Below the pieces are notes generated by a model. The model worked only from the letters and a program-made list of their open reading frames with translations. It did not search any database and was not told the DNA's origin. DNA of 38,202 nt from Lentisphaerota bacterium (GTDB taxonomy: Bacteria; Verrucomicrobiota; Lentisphaeria; Victivallales; Victivallaceae): positions 1 through 38,202 of the forward strand of contig SUVX01000031.1 in NCBI GenBank assembly GCA_015061725.1, read 5' to 3'. Position 1 is the first letter of the stretch, and the number at the start of each line of letters is the position of its first letter. Below are positions 31,776 to 38,202 of this stretch, in pieces. Position numbers and translations under genes: made by a program.

Positions 31776-33103
31776 ATCAATTCTTTGAAGAACTTTGCAC
31801 TGAGTTTGGGAATACGTTCCTGAGTCCGGTAGTTGACAAAAGTCAAACCGAAACGGCGGCGGTATCCGGACCTCCATTCCAGGTTGTCAAGAAAACTCCA
31901 ATGCAGATAACCGGTAATCGGCACACCGTCGCGGATGGCGCGGCTCATGGATTCCAGATAAGAACGCAGATATTTGATGCGGAACACATCATAAACTTCT
32001 CCGTCAGCAGCAGGACGATCCATATTGGATGTGCCGTTTTCAGAGATGATGATTTCTTTGGGACTCCACAACTCATTGACAATACGGCTGCCCCAGTAGA
32101 TGGCCGCCGGCTGGAACATTCCGTTACAATCAGTCCATTCAGTTGCAGCATCATCAAAGAAAATCTCGTATTTCTTCTCAAGTTCAGGCGCAAAACGCAC
32201 CAGTCTGCCGTAATAGATATTCAGTCCGAGAAAGTCCATCGGCGCAGAAATCAGTTTAAAATCCCCGTCTTTTACTTCAGGCGCATCGCCGCCCTCTGCT
32301 TCAAGATAAGAGTCGGGATATCCGCCCTCCATGATGGCTGTAATAAAATGCCCGTTGATTTCGCGGAAAGCTCTTTTTGCGGCGTCCACATGCTCAGGCG
32401 TATCCAGTACGGGCGTCATAAAGACCGGATTTTCAGCAATTCCCACGCGCGCCTGAGGCATGACATCACGCAGAACCTGTAATCCCATACCATGCGCCAG
32501 AAGCATATTGTGACGCACCTGATTGCGTCCTTTTTTGGTCAGTTTGATTCCGGGAGCGCAGACACCGTTGAAATATCCCTGATCGGTACAACCGAGAAAT
32601 TCGTTGACGGTAAAGAAATTTTTACAGCGTCCCTCAAGGGCGACAGTGGTTTTTTCCACATAATCAGCAAAATATTTGGCGCAATCTCTTGACTGCCAGC
32701 CGCCGCATTTATCCTGCAGAGCCTGCGGCAGATCCCAATGATAAAAGGTAATATAGGGTTCAATTCCGTTGGCAAGAAGTTCATCGCACAAGCGTTTGTA
32801 GTAATCGATTCCCTTGGGATTCATTGCTCCAGTGCCCTCAGGGAAAATACGGCTCCAAGCCAGACTGAACCGGTAAACATCGAAACCGATATCGCGCATG
32901 ATTGCCACATCTTTTTTATACTGATGGTACTGGTCACAGGAAACGTCTCCGGTACAGTTGTCAATAATGGCAGAAGGGCGCTTTTCAAATTCGTTCCAGA
33001 CAGAGGGTCCTTTGCCGTCTTCATGCGCAGCACCTTCCACCTGATAACTGGCGGTTGCGGATCCCCAGATGAAATTTTCGGGGAAATCTCTTGTCATAGT
33101 CAT
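31754..33103 (-). CDS. GH1 beta-glucosidase
   Basis: The 449-residue protein has the GH1 plan: FPENFIWGSATASYQVEGA at the start, acid/base Glu168 in FFTVNEF, nucleophile Glu355 in IISENGTSN, and LHWSFLDNLEW (aglycone and sugar binding) near the end. It would cut beta-glucosides or beta-galactosides in the cytoplasm (no signal peptide). The proline that normally follows the acid/base Glu (NEP) is Phe169 here, an unusual change beside the active site. The ATG at 33103 has GAGAG upstream; in-frame codons further upstream run into the prepilin-like gene. It follows that gene by 19 bases, so the two form an operon. Confidence 0.93.
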   Translation of the reverse strand: MTMTRDFPENFIWGSATASYQVEGAAHEDGKGPSVWNEFEKRPSAIIDNCTGDVSCDQYHQYKKDVAIMRDIGFDVYRFSLAWSRIFPEGTGAMNPKGIDYYKRLCDELLANGIEPYITFYHWDLPQALQDKCGGWQSRDCAKYFADYVEKTTVALEGRCKNFFTVNEFLGCTDQGYFNGVCAPGIKLTKKGRNQVRHNMLLAHGMGLQVLRDVMPQARVGIAENPVFMTPVLDTPEHVDAAKRAFREINGHFITAIMEGGYPDSYLEAEGGDAPEVKDGDFKLISAPMDFLGLNIYYGRLVRFAPELEKKYEIFFDDAATEWTDCNGMFQPAAIYWGSRIVNELWSPKEIIISENGTSNMDRPAADGEVYDVFRIKYLRSYLESMSRAIRDGVPITGYLHWSFLDNLEWRSGYRRRFGLTFVNYRTQERIPKLSAKFFKELIRTGRIA

Positions 33104-33122
33104 AACACTCTCTTTATAAATT

Positions 33123-33947
33123 TTATTTACCCTGATCACTGAAAGCAAAGTTTTTGCCGTCAGCATAAAAATATTTGTTGTATTCGGCATTACCGCGGGC
33201 GCCTTCGGGAATTCTCATATCGGTGACACGTCCGTCAAGACAAAGAAAATTAGCGCCGCCGTTGTGGTGAGACAATCCAAGAATCTGATTGGAAACAGTC
33301 GCTTCATCACGCCAGATAAAGACGAAATTGCCTTTAAATCCGCCGTCCGACTTACGCACACCGTTGGGTTCCGCCATAGCGACAAAACCGGAGGGATTCC
33401 GGAACTTTTCAACCTTCTGCAAAAAGCTCCAATAGCCGGCGGGATCTCCGGAATGAATATATCCCAAGTGGCGATTGGGCGTATAAAAAGCGTTGGAAAC
33501 GTTATAGACCCATTCTCCGTTTGTCGGCGTTTTTCCATCGCCGCGCCATGCCTTGATCCATTCGGGGAACGGAAGTCCCGGACAGACAAACACCGGCATT
33601 TTTACGCCTTTTTCTTTACTGTATCCCAGGTATTCTTCAAGTAAAGCAGCAATATTAGTTTCCCACTTGCGAGTTCCGGAGTCAAAGACCGGTCCCCAGC
33701 CGTTGTTATCATTGATATAAGTCTGCATGGCAGTACCGACCTGTTTCATTTGAGAAGCGCAGGTGATCGCCTGTCCGCGCGCACGAGCCTGCTGCAAAGC
33801 GGGCATGAGCATTGCCGCAAGAATGGCAATAATGGCAATAACAACAAGCAGCTCAATAAGGGTGAAGGTAACCTTCACCCGCCTGCAGGCGGGCAGCGCA
33901 CTTAAATTTCTCCGGTGACAAAAAATATTTTTTAAATCCATCTGCAT
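33123..33947 (-). CDS. Prepilin-like protein with H-X9-DG motif
   Basis: The 274-residue protein has a 28-residue basic leader, then [13 protein letters not shown] and the hydrophobic helix, so it should be cut by prepilin peptidase. The head ends with [12 protein letters not shown], an exact H-X9-DG box of the DUF1559-like class. The ATG at 33947 has AAGGAGA about seven bases upstream. The leader is unusual: its DNA contains two adjacent palindromes (33860-33893) that encode [11 protein letters not shown]. It is the first gene of an operon with the GH1 beta-glucosidase. It resembles the prepilin-like protein at 12755-13435 only in the leader and helix. Function unknown. Confidence 0.88.
   Translation of the reverse strand: MQMDLKNIFCHRRNLSALPACRRVKVTFTLIELLVVIAIIAILAAMLMPALQQARARGQAITCASQMKQVGTAMQTYINDNNGWGPVFDSGTRKWETNIAALLEEYLGYSKEKGVKMPVFVCPGLPFPEWIKAWRGDGKTPTNGEWVYNVSNAFYTPNRHLGYIHSGDPAGYWSFLQKVEKFRNPSGFVAMAEPNGVRKSDGGFKGNFVFIWRDEATVSNQILGLSHHNGGANFLCLDGRVTDMRIPEGARGNAEYNKYFYADGKNFAFSDQGK
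33860..33893. repeat. Adjacent palindromes inside the prepilin leader
   Basis: GGGTGAAGG-TAA-CCTTCACCC (33860-33880) overlaps the perfect 16-bp palindrome CCCGCCTGCAGGCGGG (33878-33893). Both are within coding sequence, just before the conserved prepilin helix codons. Confidence 0.85.
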
Positions 33948-34023
33948 AACTGAAATCTCCTTATGTTTTTCAGTACACTTTTTCAAGAACATAACTAACA
34001 TATTTTAGTAACACAACACAGAT

Positions 34024-34052
34024 ACTATAGCACTGTTTAAAAATTTTTTCAA
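34024..34052 (-). promoter_or_regulatory. Promoter of the prepilin-GH1 operon
   Basis: On the minus strand TTGAAA (complement of 34047-34052), 17 bp, TATAGT (complement of 34024-34029). Confidence 0.7.
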
Positions 34053-34076
34053 ACAGATTTTGCATTCTCAAACCGG

Positions 34077-34104
34077 TTGTAAAAAAGTTTTTGAGTGTTA
34101 TATT
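34077..34104 (+). promoter_or_regulatory. Promoter of the serpin gene
   Basis: TTGTAA (34077-34082), 16 bp, TATATT (34099-34104). Confidence 0.65.
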
Positions 34105-34140
34105 ATTCAGAGAACCAAAAAATTAAGGAATAAACATGCC

Positions 34141-35316
34141 ATGAAAAAAACATTGTTGACAGCAGCTGCCGCTTTCAGTCTTGCGCTTACGGCTCAGGTT
34201 CCGGATCTTCCGCTTCTTAAAATTTTTCATTTTGCAGGCAGCCGCCGCCCGGCGGAAAACGTACTGCTCTCCCCCTGGGGGATCCAGGAGTGTTTCGGCA
34301 TGGTCTCAGGAGGTGCAGGCAAACAAAGTGCCGGGGAGCTTTCTAAAATTCTGGGATTGAACAAAGCTGTATCCGGGGATATCAGCCAGGCAAGAAAATC
34401 CCTGCAGCAGAGCAGTAAAAATTTCAAAAGTTACAATGTTATTTTCCTTGAACGCCAATTAAAAGCGAAGAAGTCTTTTATCCATCACGCAACAAAAGTT
34501 TACAACAGCGACATTTACAGTGTTGACTTTGATCAGAAAAGCAAATGCGCCCGGGTTCTCAACAACATTGTAAAACGCCAAACATCCAGCATGTTCGGTG
34601 ACATATTCACGGAACGGTCTTTTTTGCCCAAGCCGGACGTGCTGCTTTTAAATACCCTTTATTTTGAAAGTGCATGGAAAGAATCTTTTGTTGAAGATCA
34701 TACAAAACGTGAAAAATTCACCATTCCCTCCCCCGATGGCAAAGCTGCTTCGCGCAAAAAAACAGTTGACATGATGAATGACACAAGATACTTGCCCTAT
34801 TATGAGGATAAAGAACTGCACGGAATAATTCTGACTTTTCGCAACAGACGCTTCAAACTGCTTGTACTGAAACCGAAAAATTCCGCAGTCCCCCTGAGCA
34901 GAGCAGCCGCTGTTCTGGCAGAAAAAGGAATTCAGCACTTCCGATACTCAAGTTCAGAATTATATAAAACAAATATAAAACTGCCCAAAATGAAACTTTC
35001 CGGAGAAACAGATCTGAAAGAGTTGTTCTGTTCAGCCGGAATGAAAAGCCTTTTCTCTTCAACCGGAGGCGGCCTGACAGAAATGGTGACAGACCGTCCG
35101 CTTTTCATCTCAAGTGCAAAGCAGCTTGTCAAACTCGACCTCAATGAAAAAAGCACAAAAGTTGCCGCAGTAACTTACACCGCAGGCGTAACGAGCGCTC
35201 CGCCTGTGATTGAAGAAAAAGAGAATTATTTTTATGCGAATCACCCGTTTATTCTTGTTCTTTTTGACGACAAAACCAATGCCGTATTGCTGACGGCGTC
35301 AATCGTCAATCCGTAA
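34141..35316 (+). CDS. Secreted serpin (serine protease inhibitor family)
   Basis: About 391 residues with a signal peptide (MKKTLLTAAAAFSLALTAQ) and the serpin fold: ENVLLSPWGIQECFGMVSGGA near the N-terminus, LLLNTLYFESAWKESF in the middle, and the C-terminal HPFILVLFDDKTNAVLLTASIVNP region. The reactive loop hinge is NEKSTKVAAVTYT (~334-346): the P17 Glu, P14 Thr and P11-P10 Ala-Ala are kept, which allows loop insertion, while Ser replaces the usual P15 Gly. It may trap host or neighbour proteases outside the cell or in the periplasm. AAGGA lies about 12 bases before the ATG. Single-gene unit with its own promoter. Confidence 0.92.
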   Translation: MKKTLLTAAAAFSLALTAQVPDLPLLKIFHFAGSRRPAENVLLSPWGIQECFGMVSGGAGKQSAGELSKILGLNKAVSGDISQARKSLQQSSKNFKSYNVIFLERQLKAKKSFIHHATKVYNSDIYSVDFDQKSKCARVLNNIVKRQTSSMFGDIFTERSFLPKPDVLLLNTLYFESAWKESFVEDHTKREKFTIPSPDGKAASRKKTVDMMNDTRYLPYYEDKELHGIILTFRNRRFKLLVLKPKNSAVPLSRAAAVLAEKGIQHFRYSSSELYKTNIKLPKMKLSGETDLKELFCSAGMKSLFSSTGGGLTEMVTDRPLFISSAKQLVKLDLNEKSTKVAAVTYTAGVTSAPPVIEEKENYFYANHPFILVLFDDKTNAVLLTASIVNP

Positions 35317-35370
35317 AATCATCCGCACGGCATTTCATACGTCAAAAATGCAGATTTAACGAAAAACTGC

Positions 35371-35397
35371 TTGACAACAAGACGAAAACGGTATATT
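35371..35397 (+). promoter_or_regulatory. Promoter of the mannonate-oxidoreductase-like gene
   Basis: TTGACA (35371-35376) and TATATT (35392-35397) with a 15-bp spacer, or TATTTT (35394-35399) with 17 bp. Confidence 0.6.
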
Positions 35398-35483
35398 TTA
35401 TCAATAGGTATATTTGTGTCTGCAAAAAATTGCAAAAGCAGTCTTTTCCGGACACACAACAATAAAAAAACAGGAAAGTTATT

Positions 35484-36329
35484 ATGAAAGTAGATCTTAC
35501 CGGAAAAGTTGCCGTCGTCACCGGCGGCGGTGGTATCCTTTGCAGTGTCATGGCAGAAGCTCTTGCTGCCAACGGCGCAAAAGTCGCAATCCTCGATCTG
35601 CGCGAAGAAAATGCCAAAAAAGTGGCAGAAAAAATCAACGCTGCCGGCGGCAAAGCCATCGGCATTTCCGCCAACGTTCTGGAACTTGAAAGCCTCAAGG
35701 CCGCCCAGGCAATCATTGAAGCAGAATTAGGTTCCTGCGACATTCTCATCAACGGCGCCGGCGGCAACAACCCCAAAGGCACCACCAGCAAAGAATATCT
35801 TTTCCCCGAAGATCTGGAAAAGAAAGTTGAAGGTATTACCACCTTCTTTGATCTGGATCCCGCCGGAGTCGGTTTCGTCTTCAATCTGAACTTCCTCGGA
35901 ACTCTGCTCCCGACTCAGGTCTTCGCCCGCGGCATGGCTGAACGCGGAACCGGTGCTGTCATCAACATTTCCAGCATGAACGCCTTTACGCCGCTGACCA
36001 AGATCCCGGCATACAGCGGTGCAAAGGCTGCTATCAGCAACTTCACCCAGTGGCTGGCTGTTCACTTCTCCAAGGTCGGAGTCCGTGTCAACGCCATCGC
36101 CCCCGGATTCTTCCTCACTGACCAGAACCGCGCTCTGCTGACCAATCCCGACGGCAGCCTGACCGCCCGCGGCAACACCATTCTGACCCATACCCCCATG
36201 GGCAAATTCGGCAAACCCGAAGATCTGGTCGGCGCCATGCTCTTCCTGCTGGATGACGATGCTGCCGGTTTCATCAACGGCGTTGTTCTGCCCATCGACG
36301 GTGGTTTCAGCTCCTTCAGCGGAGTTTAG
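35484..36329 (+). CDS. SDR-family D-mannonate oxidoreductase-like enzyme
   Basis: The 281-residue protein is an SDR with the cofactor loop VTGGGGILCSVMAEALA (13-29), GAGGNN (~91-96) in place of NNAG, ISSMNAF and the YSGAK motif (~178-182), and an IDGGFSSFSGV end. The GGGGxLC loop and the long insert after GAGG match the B. subtilis YjmF/UxuB type, which reduces fructuronate to D-mannonate. It precedes gnd by 48 bases, so hexuronate and gluconate metabolism are linked. A good AGGAAAG site precedes the ATG; codons are strongly C-biased. Substrate is inferred. Confidence 0.82.
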   Translation: MKVDLTGKVAVVTGGGGILCSVMAEALAANGAKVAILDLREENAKKVAEKINAAGGKAIGISANVLELESLKAAQAIIEAELGSCDILINGAGGNNPKGTTSKEYLFPEDLEKKVEGITTFFDLDPAGVGFVFNLNFLGTLLPTQVFARGMAERGTGAVINISSMNAFTPLTKIPAYSGAKAAISNFTQWLAVHFSKVGVRVNAIAPGFFLTDQNRALLTNPDGSLTARGNTILTHTPMGKFGKPEDLVGAMLFLLDDDAAGFINGVVLPIDGGFSSFSGV

Positions 36330-36377
36330 TCCTTACCGAGATTTCACCAAAAACAAATATTTTAAGGAAAACATATC

Positions 36378-37832
36378 ATGTCCAAAGCTGATATCGGTCT
36401 GATCGGTCTCGCCGTTATGGGCGAAAACCTCGTTCTCAACATGGAAAGCCACGGCTTCAGCGCTGCGGTCTACAACCGTACCGTTGAAAAAGTTGACAAC
36501 TTCGTCAACGGCCGCGGCAAAGGCAAAAACTTCATTGGCTGCCACTCCCTTGAAGAACTCTGCAACAGCCTGAAATCCCCCCGCAAGATTATGATGATGG
36601 TCAAAGCCGGCAAGCCGGTTGACGATCTCATGGAACAGCTGATTCCCTACCTCGACAAGGGCGATATCCTTATCGACGGCGGAAACAGTCATTTCCCGGA
36701 CACCATCCGCCGCACCAAATACCTGGCTGAAAAAGGTCTGCGTTTTGTCGGTTCCGGTGTTTCCGGCGGTGAAGAAGGCGCCCTGCTCGGTCCCTCCCTC
36801 ATGCCCGGCGGTGATCCCGAAGCCTGGGAAGAAATCAAACCGATCTTCCAGGCCATCGCTGCCAAAGTCGCAGGCGGACGTCCCTGCTGCGAATGGGTCG
36901 GTGCCAACGGTGCCGGACACTATGTCAAAATGGTCCACAACGGTATTGAATACGGCGATATGCAGATGATCTGCGAAGCCTACTGGATCATGAAAAACAT
37001 CCTCGGTCTGACCGCTGAAGAATTCCACGAAGTTTTCACCGAATGGAACAACGGCGAACTGGACAGCTACCTCATCGAGATCACCAAAAACATCTTTGCC
37101 AAGAAAGATCCCGAAACCGGCAAGCCCGTCGTTGACATCATCCTTGATACTGCCGGACAGAAGGGTACCGGTAAATGGACCAGCCAGAGCGCACTGGATC
37201 TGGGCGCCCCCGCCCCGACCGTTGCCGAAGCTGTGTTCGCCCGCTGCCTGTCTGCCATCAAGGAAGAGCGCGTTGCCGCCTCCAAGATTCTCACCGGTCC
37301 TGCTGTCAAATTCACCGGCGACAAAAAAGCCTTCATCGAAGCAGTCCGCAAAGCTCTCTATGCCTCCAAGATCTGCTCCTATGCTCAGGGCTATCAGCTG
37401 ATGAAACTCGCCGCCAAGGAATACGATTGGGATCTCAAATACGGCGAAATCGCTCTGATGTGGCGCGGCGGATGCATCATCCGTGCCCAGTTCCTGGAAC
37501 GCATCAAAGAAGCCTATGACAAGAACCCGAACCTCGAAAACCTGCTGCTCGATGACTTCTTCCACGGCGTCATTGACAACTGTCAGGCTGCATGGCGTGA
37601 AGTCGTTGCCACCGCTGTTCTGAACGGTGTTCCGGTTCCGGCTTTCAGCAGTGCTCTTGCCTACTATGACGGCTATCGCTCCGGCAATCTGCCCGCCAAT
37701 CTGCTGCAGGCTCAGCGCGACTACTTCGGTGCCCACACCTACGAGCGTGTTGACGCTGAACGCGGTAAGTTCTTCCACACGGCATGGACCGAAAACAGCG
37801 GTACCACCGTCGCCGGAACTTATATCGCTTAA
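36378..37832 (+). CDS. gnd: 6-phosphogluconate dehydrogenase, decarboxylating
   Basis: The 484 residues match full-length Gnd: [17 protein letters not shown] (cofactor loop), [35 protein letters not shown], and the catalytic [13 protein letters not shown] with its Lys, followed by the helical C-terminal domain and a short tail. It oxidises 6-phosphogluconate to ribulose-5-phosphate and CO2 in the oxidative pentose phosphate pathway. AAGGAAA precedes the ATG. It is C-biased in codon use, probably highly expressed, and ends at a terminator. Confidence 0.97.
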   Translation: MSKADIGLIGLAVMGENLVLNMESHGFSAAVYNRTVEKVDNFVNGRGKGKNFIGCHSLEELCNSLKSPRKIMMMVKAGKPVDDLMEQLIPYLDKGDILIDGGNSHFPDTIRRTKYLAEKGLRFVGSGVSGGEEGALLGPSLMPGGDPEAWEEIKPIFQAIAAKVAGGRPCCEWVGANGAGHYVKMVHNGIEYGDMQMICEAYWIMKNILGLTAEEFHEVFTEWNNGELDSYLIEITKNIFAKKDPETGKPVVDIILDTAGQKGTGKWTSQSALDLGAPAPTVAEAVFARCLSAIKEERVAASKILTGPAVKFTGDKKAFIEAVRKALYASKICSYAQGYQLMKLAAKEYDWDLKYGEIALMWRGGCIIRAQFLERIKEAYDKNPNLENLLLDDFFHGVIDNCQAAWREVVATAVLNGVPVPAFSSALAYYDGYRSGNLPANLLQAQRDYFGAHTYERVDAERGKFFHTAWTENSGTTVAGTYIA

Positions 37833-37844
37833 TTATTACAAATC

Positions 37845-37883
37845 AGGCACAATGCAGGAAACTTCTTGCGTTGTGCCTTTTTT
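37845..37883 (+). terminator. Terminator after gnd
   Basis: AGGCACAA-T-GCA (37845-37856) pairs with TGC-G-TTGTGCCT (37867-37878), followed by six T. Confidence 0.85.
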
Positions 37884-37903
37884 AAATCAAGGAAAATTCA
37901 AAC

Positions 37904-38202
37904 ATGAGCATTTACGCAGAAAAATGCGGCGTCGATATCATCATCAGCGATGCAGAATTGCGCGAAATGGTGATCGCCACCGTTGAAAATGTCGGCAAAA
38001 CCTCAGGCAGAATGTTGATTCTGCCCCCTGACCACACCCGTCTCAACTCCATGGCAGGACGTATTACTGAAATCGTCTGGGAAACCTATTCAGCTATGTG
38101 GAACATTGATATCATGCCCGCCCTTGGAACTCATGCCCCCATGACCGATGCGGAACTTGATCTGATGTTCGGCAGCAAGATTCCGAAAGACCGTTTTCTT
38201 GT
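37904..38202 (+). CDS. LarA-like lactate-racemase-domain protein, 3' part outside window
   Basis: The first 99 codons run off the right edge. The start MSIYAEKCG is followed by the N-terminal LarA signature ILPPDHTRLNSMAG (~42-55) and an ALGTHAPMTDAEL block (~73-85). LarA-type enzymes use a nickel-pincer cofactor to racemise lactate or epimerise related 2-hydroxy acids; the family includes many homologues with other sugar-acid substrates, which would suit the hexuronate/gluconate neighbours. AAGGA lies about ten bases before the ATG. The His residues of the catalytic site are not all within the visible part. Confidence 0.85.
   Translation, partial: MSIYAEKCGVDIIISDAELREMVIATVENVGKTSGRMLILPPDHTRLNSMAGRITEIVWETYSAMWNIDIMPALGTHAPMTDAELDLMFGSKIPKDRFL

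Noticed and set aside
36333..37778. A 481-codon open frame on the minus strand opposite gnd
   Set aside because: It mirrors the C-ending codons of gnd, which keep stop codons out of the opposite strand. The product is compositionally odd, and gnd is certain.

Overview
The window most likely comes from a Lentisphaerota (Victivallis-like) bacterium of the PVC superphylum, probably a gut or other polymer-degrading lineage. The signs are a 51-residue PVC-type small basic protein (14174-14329), a GreA with a long N-terminal extension as in Chlamydiae, two proteins with the [13 protein letters not shown] prepilin leader next to carbohydrate-active enzymes, a large secreted DUF4838 protein and a secreted serpin. 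This is an inference from gene content; no 16S rRNA or tRNA gene was seen.

Layout. 1-700: an AT-rich stretch with the 5' part of a secreted thermonuclease (minus strand) and a nested inverted repeat; it abuts a decapitated carbohydrate-binding-module gene (to 1260). 1411-6231: a phosphoethanolamine-transferase-like membrane enzyme, the long GreA, and a metallophosphoesterase overlapping it by 4 bases. 6304-8151 (minus): a two-subunit chromate-type transporter plus an SGNH esterase; a 174-bp MITE with an 8-bp target duplication sits just upstream. 8638-13435: an operon of a GntR/LacI-type regulator, a multidomain DUF4838 secreted protein and a prepilin-like protein. 13459-14329 (minus): nitroreductase and small basic protein. 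14463-18001: an AraC regulator divergent from a ROK kinase plus nagA, an amino-sugar module closed by a strong terminator.

18158-22710 is a long same-strand run: rhomboid protease, queA, M50-type protease, Nudix hydrolase, ECF sigma factor, a one-pass membrane protein and an exported helical protein. 22847-24327: a glycosyltransferase and a two-TM protein. 24421-26183: a zinc-ribbon protein built on a 180-bp tandem repeat, with an internally deleted IS1182-like element just upstream. 26181-31732: a ceramidase-like hydrolase, an SDR enzyme, a second nitroreductase, a WecA/MraY-type transferase fused to a Rossmann domain, and peroxiredoxin Bcp. 31754-33947 (minus): GH1 beta-glucosidase behind a prepilin-like gene. 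34141-38202: serpin, D-mannonate-oxidoreductase-like SDR, gnd and the start of a LarA-like gene.

Together the genes suggest a saccharolytic anaerobe: polymer attack (DUF4838 protein, GH1, SGNH esterase), amino-sugar use (ROK kinase and NagA), uronate/gluconate metabolism (SDR, Gnd) and cell-envelope building (EptA-like, WecA-like, GT4). Promoters across the window share the pattern TTGNNN, 16-17 bp, TATATT. Five genes (greA, ROK, nagA, mannonate SDR, gnd) show C-ending codon preference unlike their more AT-rich neighbours, as expected of highly expressed genes.
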